From Amblyornis subalaris (lineage: Eukaryota > Chordata > Aves > Passeriformes > Ptilonorhynchidae): a stretch of DNA of 64,000 bases. Shown piece by piece: positions 32,351-41,920 of the stretch. Below the pieces are notes generated by a model. It was not told the origin of the DNA. It worked only from the letters and a program-made list of their open reading frames with translations, and did no database searches. How positions within the stretch are numbered: position 1 is the first letter of the stretch; each line of letters starts with the position of its first letter. A program made the translations under genes and the position numbers. The DNA lies in NCBI GenBank assembly GCA_018881555.1, contig JACAXG010000032.1, forward strand, positions 1,128,837 through 1,192,836. Direction: 5' to 3'.

Positions 32351-33909
32351 GGTTGTACTAGTCTGGCAAAAAACATTACAACAGTCAAAACTATGTAAAA
32401 CTCTTGTATAAACAGCAAAACCTTCATTTTCTTACAATTACTACCAATGAATGAAACAAATCTCTAAAGCAATTCTAACTGCTGATACCAGCAGCATTTT
32501 CCTGTTACAGCAAGTAAAACAGAGATGAAGTATCAGGTTTACAGTCAGGTACTGCCTCTGGTGGCACTGTCTGTCCTCATCTCCACAAACCATGAACGGT
32601 ACATCTTGTTTCAAAGAACAGTGATTGACAAATTATTTTAAAATGCCTGTCAGCTTCGAAAACATTTCAGAGTTATCAAATTTCACCTCCAGACTATTAC
32701 TTCTTGCCTTTGTGGCTTTTTCAATCACATAAAAATCCCTTTCAAGTAACTGCTACATCCCATTCCAGGGAGGGCTACATTTTGGTGGTTTTTAAAGTTA
32801 GTTCTACCAGATGGAGCTTATGCTGAAGTGCTAACTCTGAGCCCAAGCCAGAAAATTCCATCTCTCTTACATGTCCATCAGGATATCTGGATTGATTTAT
32901 AATAGAGACAGTGGAACCACAGGGGCAAAATGCCCTTTACAGGAACCTCCACTTAAACCTCTATTTATTTCAGATTCACTGGAGACAAACTGCTTGCAGG
33001 AAACGGTGGATGGATTCACAACATCACTTAGGTAAAGAGTGGAACCATTTCTGCAGCAATACTGACCTCAAGTCTTCAGCCAGATCTTTCAGTTATAAAA
33101 AAAATCTGGTCTTCAATTATTTTCTGCAATATCTAGTTAAAAGAATCTACAGAGACTCTCTGAATCAGGTATTCACAGCAGATAACAACATTTTTTTGTA
33201 CAAGACAACATTTTATCCTTCATCCTGCAACAACCAATTAAAGGAAACTGTGCTGTGTCACCTACACAGATAAATAACAGCATGTGCACCCTGATTAGCA
33301 CTGACCCAATTTCTGATACCCTGGACAAGCTTGAGATGAGGAAAATATGTATTTTAACATTTATAAGCCTATAAAACAAGTAAAACAAATAAAACCCCAA
33401 CCATTACCCTCCTTTCTATCTATTTTCAGTAACTAGTATTAAGACTCCATCCATCTCACAAAATAAGACTGAGCACAAAGAAAAGGAGGTGTCGGACCTC
33501 CTCAAAGAATTGGGACCCCAGGGGAGACAAAACAGAGCAAACATAGAAAATCTGCCTCTGTAGCAATCTGCCTTCAGGAACAAGTGGTAAAGACTCTAGC
33601 TGCAGATTTCCCCCACTCAAGTCTTCATAACTCCTCTGAATCTTAATCCTTTTTCTGCTTTGTTTGGACTCTTGCTAGGAGATGCCAATTCTCCATGGTT
33701 AGCAAAGACAGGGCTCACTGATACTAGACAGCAGCTGGTTTGCAGGTCTTGAAACTAAAGGTTTAATCACAGGCTTAGACAGAAATAGAGTAAAGGATTT
33801 CCAAAATCTGAGTGGATAAAACAAGCTTTCAGTCAATCTAGCAGCTGCAGTCTGCAAATGCCAAATCCCATGAGCAGGTTGGCTGTTCTGTATTAAGACA
33901 TTTGTTCCA

Positions 33910-34054
33910 CCGTGCCAGATCCCTGGAACTGTTCAAGGCCAGGCTGGATGGGGCTCTGAGCAACCTGGTCTAGGGGAAGGTGACCCTGCCCATGGCAGGG
34001 GGTTGGAACTGGATGATCTTTAAGGTCCCCTCCAACCCACACCATTCTGTGATC
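33910..34054 (+). mobile_element. CR1 3'-end fragment, sense
   Basis: Shows CAAGGCCAGGCTGGATGGGG, GGATGATCTTTAAGGTCCCC and CCATTCTGTGAT, the canonical CR1 terminus. It is about 330 bp from the CpG island. Confidence 0.88.
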
Positions 34055-34379
34055 AAAACTGAGATCGCTTTTGTCACTTCTGTGACAAAAGTAAGTACTC
34101 TCACTCATGCCTCAGTCCTCTCAAAAGCCCCATTCAGCCATGTAGGCTCACGTGTCACTGCATCCTCACACAGATGTCACTCTTTGCAGGCACAGCTGGC
34201 TGCCCTTACTGGTCCCCTCTGATTTCCTCAGGTGCAGGGACTGGGAATGAGAAGGTAACCAGTCTCTAGCGCAAGCAGCGCAGCTTTGTAAACAGAACCC
34301 TACAGCTTGTGAATGCTGAGCTAATAGATAACGTGTGTAGGCCCGGAGGATCCCGGCCTGACCCCTGCACTTCGGAGGC

Positions 34380-35050
34380 AGCGATGGGGTCAAGGCCGGT
34401 GAAAGGGAAAGGCTGAGCCTCCTCTGGGCCCGGCCTGCCCCGCACCCTGTCCGTCTCTGAGGCGGATGGCCCAGGGATAGGGGGGCGAGCAGCAGAGCTC
34501 CGCTCCCACCACCGCCGTGCCGGGGTCCCTCACTGGAGATGGTGAGTACGGCCCCGGGAGGCCCCAGGGGCGGCGGACAGAGCTGCGATCAAAGCCAAGG
34601 CCACCCCGCAGGGGTCCGGCCCGCTGAGGGGAGGACGGCACCGCGGGCCGTGCTCTAGTACCTCACCGCAGTCACACCGCCCCGCCGTGTCCTTCCGCCG
34701 GAAAAATAGTCCCCCACCCCTCACCCACAGCCTCTCAGGACGAGAAGGCGCCGCCCGTGGGGACAGGGACCAGACTGCCGTGGGGACAACGAAATGGCAG
34801 CCCAGCAGGGCCAGCACCCTGACTCTGGCCCCGGCAGAGACGGGGCGGAGGAACTGCCGGATCCCTCCGCGCCCGGCCGCGCAGCGTCCCCCGCTGCCAC
34901 GGCAACACCAACGCGCGCGCTCCCCTCGGGACGGCTTCCCACCAATCAGAAAGGGAGAGCGTGGTGAGTGACCCAATCAGGAGTGAGGATCGAGCCGAGC
35001 CGGCCGAGCCGGGCCGGGCCGAGCCGGGCCGAGCCGGCGCAGCCGGGCTC
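34380..35050. promoter_or_regulatory. CpG-island promoter, probably bidirectional (FAM228A / PFN4)
   Basis: The base composition changes sharply to GC- and CpG-rich sequence between AT-rich flanks. Two CCAAT boxes lie at 34,942-34,946 and 34,973-34,977, about 30 bp apart, each inside a CAATCA core as in NF-Y sites. A minus-strand splice donor (gtgaggtact) near 34,666 could end a FAM228A 5' UTR exon. Plus-strand donors (gtgagtac at 34,541, gtgagtga at 34,963) could serve the opposite direction. TATA boxes are absent. Bidirectionality is inferred from the divergent gene order. Confidence 0.7.
34990..35048. repeat. GC-rich short tandem repeat at the CpG-island edge
   Basis: About six imperfect copies of a 5-10 bp unit related to GAGCCGGGCC abut the CCAAT boxes. 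It is a likely polymorphic minisatellite next to the transcription start region. Confidence 0.7.
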
Positions 35051-35080
35051 ACAAAAACCCTGTGTCAAATAAAGGGGGTA

Positions 35081-35207
35081 TTTCCTCGAGCCCTTTATAC
35101 TTGATTTTTAAAAAATTGTTCTTATGATTGACTATCAGCGCGCCAGGAAAGACGAGACTCTTGTGCCCAACCAGCCTTTCAGTGCCCTGGAATGGGGATC
35201 CCACTGC
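35081..35207. repeat. Direct repeat, copy 1 (retroviral leader)
   Basis: This copy pairs with 36,237-36,350 in the same orientation. Both share TTTCCTCGAGCCCTTTATA and GAGACTCTTGTGCCC and then the primer-site-like GGGATCC/GGCGACCCCACT stretch. It lies directly against the CpG island, so one retroviral junction is at about 35,050-35,080. Confidence 0.75.
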
Positions 35208-35259
35208 AGAGCCCACAGTATCCTGGGTGGGTCCATCAACCTGTCCAGGGACTCACGAG

Positions 35260-36207
35260 AGAGGCTTTTGCCATGGACATTCCTTTATTATTCCATCAAT
35301 TGCTGTAAATTTAATTTTATGGCAACTGGGTATCATTCAAAAAAAAATTTGCTGTTTTCTTTGTAATCACTGGCATTTGAGCCCCTGTATCAATTAAAAA
35401 TTCAACCATAATTTTTTGAGGACCGACTTTTGAGGAATACTATTTGAAGGTTCGGGGCATTTACTTGTGAGGCACTGTACTGCTAAAACCCACTCAGGGC
35501 AGGGTGGCTCATTGCCCTCCCCGGGAATGTGGGGGTTTTGCCATGGGTTCTGTCAAATCAATTAAATCCTGTCTTGCTGAGGAAGGCAGATGCTCTTTCC
35601 ACGGCAAAAACTTTTCCTGAGGTTCTTTTTCCTCATTCCCGCTGTTTTTCCTCACCACAGTTAAAGACTGAACCAGCTCATGGATGTCATCCTTGGAGGC
35701 ACCATGTAACCAACACTTCAGTACTCCCAACTCTCGAGCCCGGTGCCAGAAGTCACATCATTCTTTATAGTATTTAGGTCTTTCATTAGACCTTTCATTA
35801 AATCTGGATCTTTCATTAGATCTTTCATTCAATTTGAACCATGTAGTGTCATTCAGCAAAATCCTGTCTCCCCCTGCAAAGGACACTCGCCACACATACT
35901 CAACTTCAGATCCTTCCTCTCGCCTTGAATATTTTTCCTTCAGTTGTACTAATTGCTCTGGCGACCAGAGGATTGTACCTGCAGGAGAGCAAATTTCACT
36001 CTCAGCACCGGTCTTGGTCGTAACCAATGCTCTTGAGGAGATCAGCTGAGAGTCAGGATCGGGGGTCCCCGCAATTTTATCATCATTACCAGCACACCGA
36101 ATGTCCCCATCCCAAGTCTCAAGGTCTATACAATGTACCAGCCTGGGAAGGGGCACCTTTATGTTTTCGCAGCAGTCTATCCATGGCAATCCTACTGACT
36201 GTGCCAA
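35260..36207 (-). pseudogene. Endogenous retrovirus gag-like and protease-like remnants
   Basis: The minus strand carries a 150-codon open stretch (35,758-36,207) with the segment EYVWRVSFAGGDRILL, which resembles gag of class I endogenous retroviruses. A second piece follows at 35,509-35,730. Further along, LIDTGAQ (active-site DTGA at 35,380-35,391) marks an aspartyl-protease fragment. The pieces are interrupted by stops and frame changes, and no polymerase or envelope region was seen, so the element cannot be functional. A run of NERS-type repeats ends the first piece. This is an old, broken copy in the host genome. Confidence 0.65.
35778..35832. repeat. Short tandem repeat inside the gag-like remnant
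   Basis: Four to five copies of a ~12-bp unit (TCTTTCATTAGA-like). On the minus strand they code repeated Asn-Glu-Arg-Ser groups, so the repeat arose within, or is tolerated by, the coding frame. Confidence 0.7.
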
Positions 36208-36236
36208 TTTTCTGTCAGGTAAAGGTGCGGGAAGGG

Positions 36237-36350
36237 TTTCCTCGAGCCCTTTATATTTGATCAGTCTGTCAGCGCTCCAGGAAACATGAGACTCTTGTGC
36301 CCGACCAGCCTGTCAGTGGCCCAGAATGGCGACCCCACTGTATTGGAGCA
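36237..36350. repeat. Direct repeat, copy 2 (retroviral leader)
   Basis: Second copy of the repeat at 35,081-35,207, about 1.15 kb away. It sits where a leader is expected, between the LTR end and the gag-like frame. The two copies differ by scattered substitutions and one small length difference. Confidence 0.75.
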
Positions 36351-36351
36351 T

Positions 36352-37110
36352 GGGTCGATTAACCTGTTCAGAGTCAAATTCCCTATTTCAATTTAGAAAG
36401 AGGCCCCTCCTGGATTCCCCCTGCTCTTAGGCAGTATGTTATCAGTTTTGGCAAGCATGTTACCTGTGCCAGCACCCTTGAAGGACTCACGCTAACAGTT
36501 TATGGAATAACACAGTTTATAAATGTAATAGAAAATTGTGACAGGTTGAGGTTCAAGGATCGCCACTGATAGTACCTGGCTGCAAAAACTTACTCAAATC
36601 AAGACACGGATAATCCCTAACAAAATCTGTCTCGAGATATCAATCAACATGCAGGGAACACCCAACAGATGTGGTTCTTACCCAACAGATGTGCCTGCGG
36701 GGTCTGCAGAGAAGAAGACAGGTTCAGCCCATCAACAGATCCCAGAAGTTACAATGGAGTCTACCCAAATGTCTCTCCATTCTTAACTTGCTTTTATACT
36801 ATTTCTTTACTTTTAGGTAGGGCTTGAGTGACCCCAGACTTACAGCAAGTGGTGGTCATACCTTGGAGGTAACTTTAGGAGGGAGGTGTGTGACAGTATT
36901 TCATTTGAGCTCACCTTGGGATGGAGGTGTGCTCAGTGTTACAACCGAGGAGAGTGATTAGCCAACAGCAAGACATCTTCTCCCATCTCCCTCAGTTTGT
37001 TGGAAAGGATACAACTTTTAAATTTTTTTTATGTAACTTTAGTCAGGGGTTTGTTCGCCCTCACCCAGGGGGAGGGAGGGGAGTTGAAGTTTCTCTTCAA
37101 AAGACTCTGT
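36352..37110 (-). mobile_element. Retroviral LTR-like segment (minus strand) with candidate primer-binding site
   Basis: Read on the minus strand, this has a TATA box (TATAAAAG near 36,791-36,798), a downstream transcribed-looking stretch, and an end in ACA. That end is followed closely by TGGGGTCGCCATTCTGGGCC, which is in the position of a tRNA primer-binding site. A gag-like frame follows in the same orientation. The outer boundary near 37.1 kb is a guess, as no clear TG terminus was fixed. The element class is uncertain. Confidence 0.55.
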
Positions 37111-37125
37111 TCACCGGGTAAGTCC

Positions 37126-37600
37126 TGATGAGCTTAAGATCTACAGACTTTGAGTAGCCAGAAGATACAGGCAAGATAAATGAACATTAACAAACATCAC
37201 CCTGAACATCAGCCCCTGGGGCGGTCAGAGACACCTGCTCTGGGAAAAGACTGATAAGAGAACCAAAGAATGAGGACCTAATTAACATGGCAGGCGAAGG
37301 GATCAATAACCAATAGGAGATCAAATACAAAGAATTGTGGAATTTAAGACCAATGAACATGAATTTCTTTGGGTTTTGTAAGTATAAGTATGTGAAAAGT
37401 CTAGTAAAGAACCATGTGTGATGGAACAATTTTCACTGCACAACCTGTGCATGTGTGGTTGAAATAATTTCTATTGCATGTCCTGGCCAGAAAAACATCC
37501 TGGCCACAATAAAGTAATGCCTTGATTCTCTAACTCTGAAAAGATGTTGTTGGAGAGTTTCTGTTTTTCCCATACTTTTGGTGACAATGTGACTATAACT
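37126..37600 (+). mobile_element. LTR-like segment, plus orientation
   Basis: AATAAAGTAATGCCTTGATT (from 37,507) sits about 95 bases before GGTGACAATG, the arrangement of a polyadenylation signal in an LTR R region followed by U5 and a tRNA-primer-like start. The preceding sequence is AT-rich with CAAT-like motifs. No matching internal region follows, so it would be a solo LTR. It is oriented toward PFN4. Boundaries and family are uncertain. Confidence 0.45.
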
Positions 37601-38097
37601 TTAGTCTCAAGATTTTTCACAGTTTTCTTGAATTTTTCCCCAGTCATTTTCCCACACTGTGCTAGTTCTGACCATTTAAAAAGAAAATAATTTTTGGTTT
37701 GGATCAAGCCCAGTCCAGAAGACACTCTCAACCCCCTCCTTCTGCTCTGATCTGATGGTTGTAGCAAGTTTTATCTCATTTCTTAGTGTTTTCACTCTGG
37801 ACTGTTTCCTCAGCAAGAGGAAAATTAAATGCCAGGAAAAAAAAGAATCCAGAAATACTTACACTATAGAAACATAACTGGACTTTTATGGCCTTTCGGG
37901 GAAAGAGGACCATTTTCCTGCTGGTCGATTATGCTGCCTGGATTTTTTCAGCATTTTTACTTTGTTATTTTGCTTATCTGAGGCCTTACATTTCTTCTAC
38001 TGAAACTTCCGAATTACACATGGAGGAAATGTTTTCCAGTATAAAAGGGAAGGGGAATGAACATATATACTCTATCTTTTTACAGAACAGAAGAAAA

Positions 38098-38250
38098 ATG
38101 AACCAACTGCAGGCTTTGTTGAGTGACAGCCTTGTCAGCACAAAAAGCATGTGGAAAATGCAGTCATCATTGGTATAAAGGAAAGACAAGTCTGTGCATC
38201 AACCTTTGGCTTTAATGTGGCAGATCAAGAGCTTCCTGGGAAGTGACAGC
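38098..38250 (+). pseudogene. PFN4: Profilin-4, frameshifted N-terminal exon
   Basis: PFN4 is a small, testis-enriched profilin family member (129 residues in human). The ATG at 38,098 opens MNQLQALLSDSLVSTK, matching the PFN4 N-terminus. The match then resumes two bases out of frame at 38,148 as HVENAVIIGIKERQVCASTF and GFNV. The break lies in a run of five A (38,142-38,146) where three would keep frame. In the original frame a TAA follows at 38,176-38,178. After GFNV the similarity stops and a TGA appears at 38,252. A short tandem duplication follows at once. An assembly error in the A run could explain the shift, but not the missing middle. Confidence 0.72.
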
Positions 38251-38767
38251 AGAGGTAGAAACTCTGTGAACCCAGAGGTAGAACTCTGTGAAAGCAGCAG
38301 TAATGGCAGGGAGCACAGCGGCACAGCACTCTTCTAAATCCACCTGTTCTCTCAGCCTCAGAGCCCAGTGCCAGGGTACAGCCCAGCTGACTTGCAAGGG
38401 TGATTGCTAATTTCACATGCTTGATTTTTGGAAGAAAGATGCCATTTAAGTGGCATTTTCAAGGAGTCCTTTTTAACCACTTTGTGCTCAATGATTCTGT
38501 CAGTAAAGTAGATGGATGTAGGTCCTGAGACCTGCTGGTATGGAATGTGCCATGCCCTACTATAACCCCAAAACTGTGGCGGTAGCAGGATGCCTANAGG
38601 GAGCACAGATCTAGATTCAATACCAGCAATTAATATAAAAGTATTTTCCGCCTAATTCTGGACAAACAATGACAGTGAAATCAGCTGTCGCTGCCAAGTT
38701 ACTCTCACTGATGCAGCACATGAAACAAGCCCATTCTTCTATGCAATGACAGCCCTGTCTGTGTCCA

Positions 38768-39722
38768 GAATCACAGAACCAGAGAATCATTTAGGCTGGA
38801 AAAGACCTAAAGATCATCAAGTCCAACCATTTACCCAGCACTGCCAAGCCCACCACTAAACCATGTCCCTCAGTGCACACTTACAAATCTTTTAATACCT
38901 TCAGGGATGGTGACTCCATCACATTCCTAAGCAGCCTGTTGCAGTGCTTGACAACCCTTCTGGTGAAGAAATTGTTCCTAATATCCAAACTCAACCTCCC
39001 TCCATGCAATTTGAGGTTGTTTCATCTTGTTCTATCGCTTGTAACTTGGGAGGAGAGCCCAACCCCCACCTGGCTACAACCTCCTTTCAGGGACTTGTAG
39101 AAAACAAGGTCACCCTGAGCCTCCTTTTTTCCAGGCTGAACCCCCCCCAGCTCCCTCAGATGTTCCTCATNAGACTTGTACTCCAGACCCTTCCCCACCT
39201 CTGTTGCCCTTCTCTGGACATGCTCCAGCCTCTCAATGTCCTTTCTGGATTGAGGGGCCCAGAACTGGACACAGCACTTGAGGTGTCACCTCACCTCACC
39301 AGTGCCCAGCACTACCCTGGTCCTGCTGGCCACACTGTTGCTGACACAAGCCAGGTGCCATTGGCCACCTTGGCCACCTGGGCATACCTGGCTCATGTTC
39401 AGCTGCTGTTCACCAGCATCTCCAGGTCCTTTCCTGCCAGGCACTTTCCAGCCACTCTGGCCCAGCCTGGAGCTGCAGGGCTTGTTGTGACCCAAGAGCA
39501 GGACCAAGCTCTTCACCTTGTCGAGCCTCACACAATTGACCTTGGCCCATCCCTCCAGCCTGCCCAGATCCCTCTACAGAGCCTTCCCACCCTCCAGCAG
39601 ATCAACACTTCCACCCAACTTGGTGCTGTCTGTGAACCTACTGAGGGTGCCCTTCGTCCCCTTGTCCGACCATCCATAAACAAATTAAACAGAGCTGGCC
39701 CCAATGCTGAGCCTTGGGGAAT
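38768..39722 (-). mobile_element. Long CR1 fragment, antisense, inside the PFN4 locus
   Basis: About 950 bp of antisense CR1, from AATCACAGAACCAGAGAATC to the GGGGAATGAGATT-like end. It includes GGATGGTGACTCCATCACAT and GGCCCAGAACTGGACACAGC. It lies between the two recognisable PFN4 pieces. A 311-codon plus-strand frame across it is an artefact of GC-rich antisense CR1. Confidence 0.88.
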
Positions 39723-40430
39723 GAGATTTATTAAATCTAAGAACTGGGACTTACACTTGAAGCCGTCTTCAGACTATCTCTATCCTAATATTTTCTGCAG
39801 GAATATACACAGAGCTGGAGCAGATCCAAAAGGTGCCATTGTGTTATTTAGCCCCAAGTCTGCCTGGCTGCCTCAGTAATAAATTCAGGAGCCGTATCAT
39901 AGTTGATACGAGCTTTTCTTTTTCTGCTATGGGAGCAAGGCAGAAACTGTAAAGCTAGAAGATTGAAAAAAAATGCCAATACTTTCAAAATCCTGTAACA
40001 ATACCCCCACATTATTTATTCTTGCAAATAGTCACATTGTTCATAACTGGCCACTGTTCCTGAGCAAAGTCTAATGTCTAAGTGTTTCTGGGGCAAGATT
40101 TGCAGTGGGTTTGACTGGATATTCTCTGGAGTTTACTCTTGCTGTTCTGGATGGTTTCTTTGGGAAAAAAAAGTAACTTTTCTTTGTATGTTACAAGAGA
40201 CTTCTAAAATTATTTAAAGTGCTCAGTGTTTATTCTTTAGAACAGATAATACCTCATGAATAGGTCTTAGTATTTTTAATTTTCAGATAGAAATAGCACT
40301 GTCTTCATTTGAATGCAGTATAGTGTGAGGGGGATTTGAACTTGAAAAAAAGTATCTCCATTACAGCAATTCTGTATATGATTTTTATCATTGTTGATTT
40401 AAATTTTATTTTATTTCCTTGTGTTATTAG

Positions 40431-40461
40431 AGCAGACTACTTCAGAGAGAAAGGTAGCTGA
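40431..40461 (+). pseudogene. PFN4: Profilin-4, terminal exon remnant
   Basis: After ttattag the sequence reads ADYFREKGS and TGA, matching the human PFN4 C-terminus GDYLRKKGS. It is on the same strand as the N-terminal piece, 2.2 kb downstream. The ~80 residues between them were not found in any frame in 38,250-40,430, where a 950-bp CR1 lies. Confidence 0.7.
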
Positions 40462-40894
40462 ATCAAAAGAAAACTTGGGACTTCATCAACCTCAAGAGTG
40501 TTCATTAGGAAATGCAGTATAGAAGTTTGAAACTTTATCCAATTTAAACAAGAAACTGCTGCTTTACAGCATTCCAGCTGTTGAGTTCCCTTCTGTTTTT
40601 TCAAGAACAGCTGAGGGCTCGCTGCTCATAAAAAGGCTACCCTATGCATCTGCCATCTAAGTTTCTTAACTGAATTGCAAGTGATGTTTCCAACATTTGC
40701 TTTAAGATGCTCTGCTTTATCTTTCTAATTTTGTCTTTTAGCCTGTTTCCAGATAAGATAATTATTAATCTTACTAAGCAAAGTAAGCTCTCTAATGGCG
40801 TTACAGCTGTGCAGGGCACTACAGACCCAAGGGACAAAGGAAATTGCTACATTAACATATTTCCAGACTGTCCTGTACATATTTGAATAATAAA
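40462..40894 (+). other. PFN4: Former PFN4 3' UTR with polyadenylation signal
   Basis: Non-coding, AT-rich sequence after the PFN4 stop, ending at a canonical AATAAA (40,889-40,894). The signal suggests the end of the gene was once, or still is, transcribed. Confidence 0.5.
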
Positions 40895-41639
40895 ATGTAT
40901 TTTTAGCATGTGAATTTGCATTGTCATTGACTGCTATAGAAAGTTATTTTAAACTGCAGTGGATTGCAGAGTTCTCTGGGGACAGGGGAGGAGGGACAGT
41001 GTCACTACTGGGACTAAATCAGACTTGTGTGTACTATAGACCAGGCTTTGTGACCTTTGCATCTGCAGAAACACATAGATTATTAGCTCTTCAAGTCATG
41101 TGAGGACAAAATAAATTTTAGCTATACTTGATTCTAAATTTGTTCAGCTTCAAGGAAGAGTTTAAAAGCCTGAATCCAAAAGTCTCATTATTAACACGAA
41201 AAAAATCCACAGAAAAATCCTACACATAGACACACGTACGATTTATCATTTTTAAATAGCCAGAAGTGTCAGTTTTAGTCCCTGACAGCTCAAACGCCCA
41301 ATAGCTGGTGACTAGGACACAAAGGCATGATCTGATCCTTCTGCAAAGCTCCAGGAGATGCCATCAGGCTTTTACAACTGTCATGATGCTGTGATTCCAA
41401 ACCATCAGGTAGAAAGGCACAGAGCTGGCAGATGTGAACGCCGCTGTTCCCCAGGAACAGAGCCCGGGGCAGCATCCCCGGCGGGTTTATGGCATCAGGG
41501 CTGGCACAGCTCCCGTGCCCTCAGTGCCGGGGGAGTAAATCGAGTCCGAGACACTCAGAATTTCAGAATCAAAGCAGCAGCTCAGCTCGAGCACACCCCA
41601 TGACACACACACTGACACAGCCACGGGCATGAGGCCAAG
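40895..41639. other. PFN4-TP53I3 interval
   Basis: No exon was recognised. The right part (from about 41,420) becomes GC-richer with several CpGs, merging into the candidate TP53I3 promoter. Small frames here look like chance. Confidence 0.6.
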
Positions 41640-41920
41640 CTTCCCCGTGTGCTGGGGCAGCAGCGGAAAGGAGATTTCTGTCCCAACCCATGGAATAATT
41701 CAGGTCGTCGAGCAGAAATAATGGTGGGGTGTGCTAATATTTCTGACTCCTCTTATGTCTGTCCCTCCAGAGTAAAATACAGCCTCGCTTCGTTCCTCCT
41801 CTTGACCAGCAGGGGAAGGACAGAGCTGCGAGAGGAGGAACTGGGATCGGACTCTGTTCCCGAGGACATGCTGGGCTTGTTCCGGTGCAGAGATTGTCCA
41901 TCCTTCTTTCCAGGAAAAAG
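41640..41920 (+). promoter_or_regulatory. TP53I3: Candidate TP53I3 promoter / 5' UTR exon with p53-like site
   Basis: A locally GC-rich stretch ends at a strong donor (AAAAAG|GTGAGC, donor at 41,921), 1.13 kb before the TP53I3 coding start exon, which has its own acceptor. Within it, GGGCTTGTTC (41,873-41,882) fits the p53 half-site RRRCWWGYYY exactly. The abutting GGACATGCTG (41,864-41,873) fits nine of ten, sharing one base with it. TP53I3 is a classic p53 target in mammals (established). The role here is inferred. Confidence 0.45.

Noticed and set aside
34530..34976. Several overlapping 70-150-codon frames in the CpG island
   Set aside because: All are Arg/Gly/Pro-rich translations of CpG-island DNA in several frames at once, without conserved residues.
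37888..38178. A 96-codon frame beginning with a hydrophobic, membrane-like N-terminus
   Set aside because: Its last third is the first PFN4 codons in frame. The upstream hydrophobic part is translated T-rich 5' flank, and PFN4 proteins start at the internal Met at 38,098.
38944..39879. A 311-codon plus-strand open frame, the longest in the window
   Set aside because: It runs through an antisense CR1 element. The amino-acid content is low-complexity Pro/Leu/Thr typical of translated antisense CR1, and there is no splice or promoter context.
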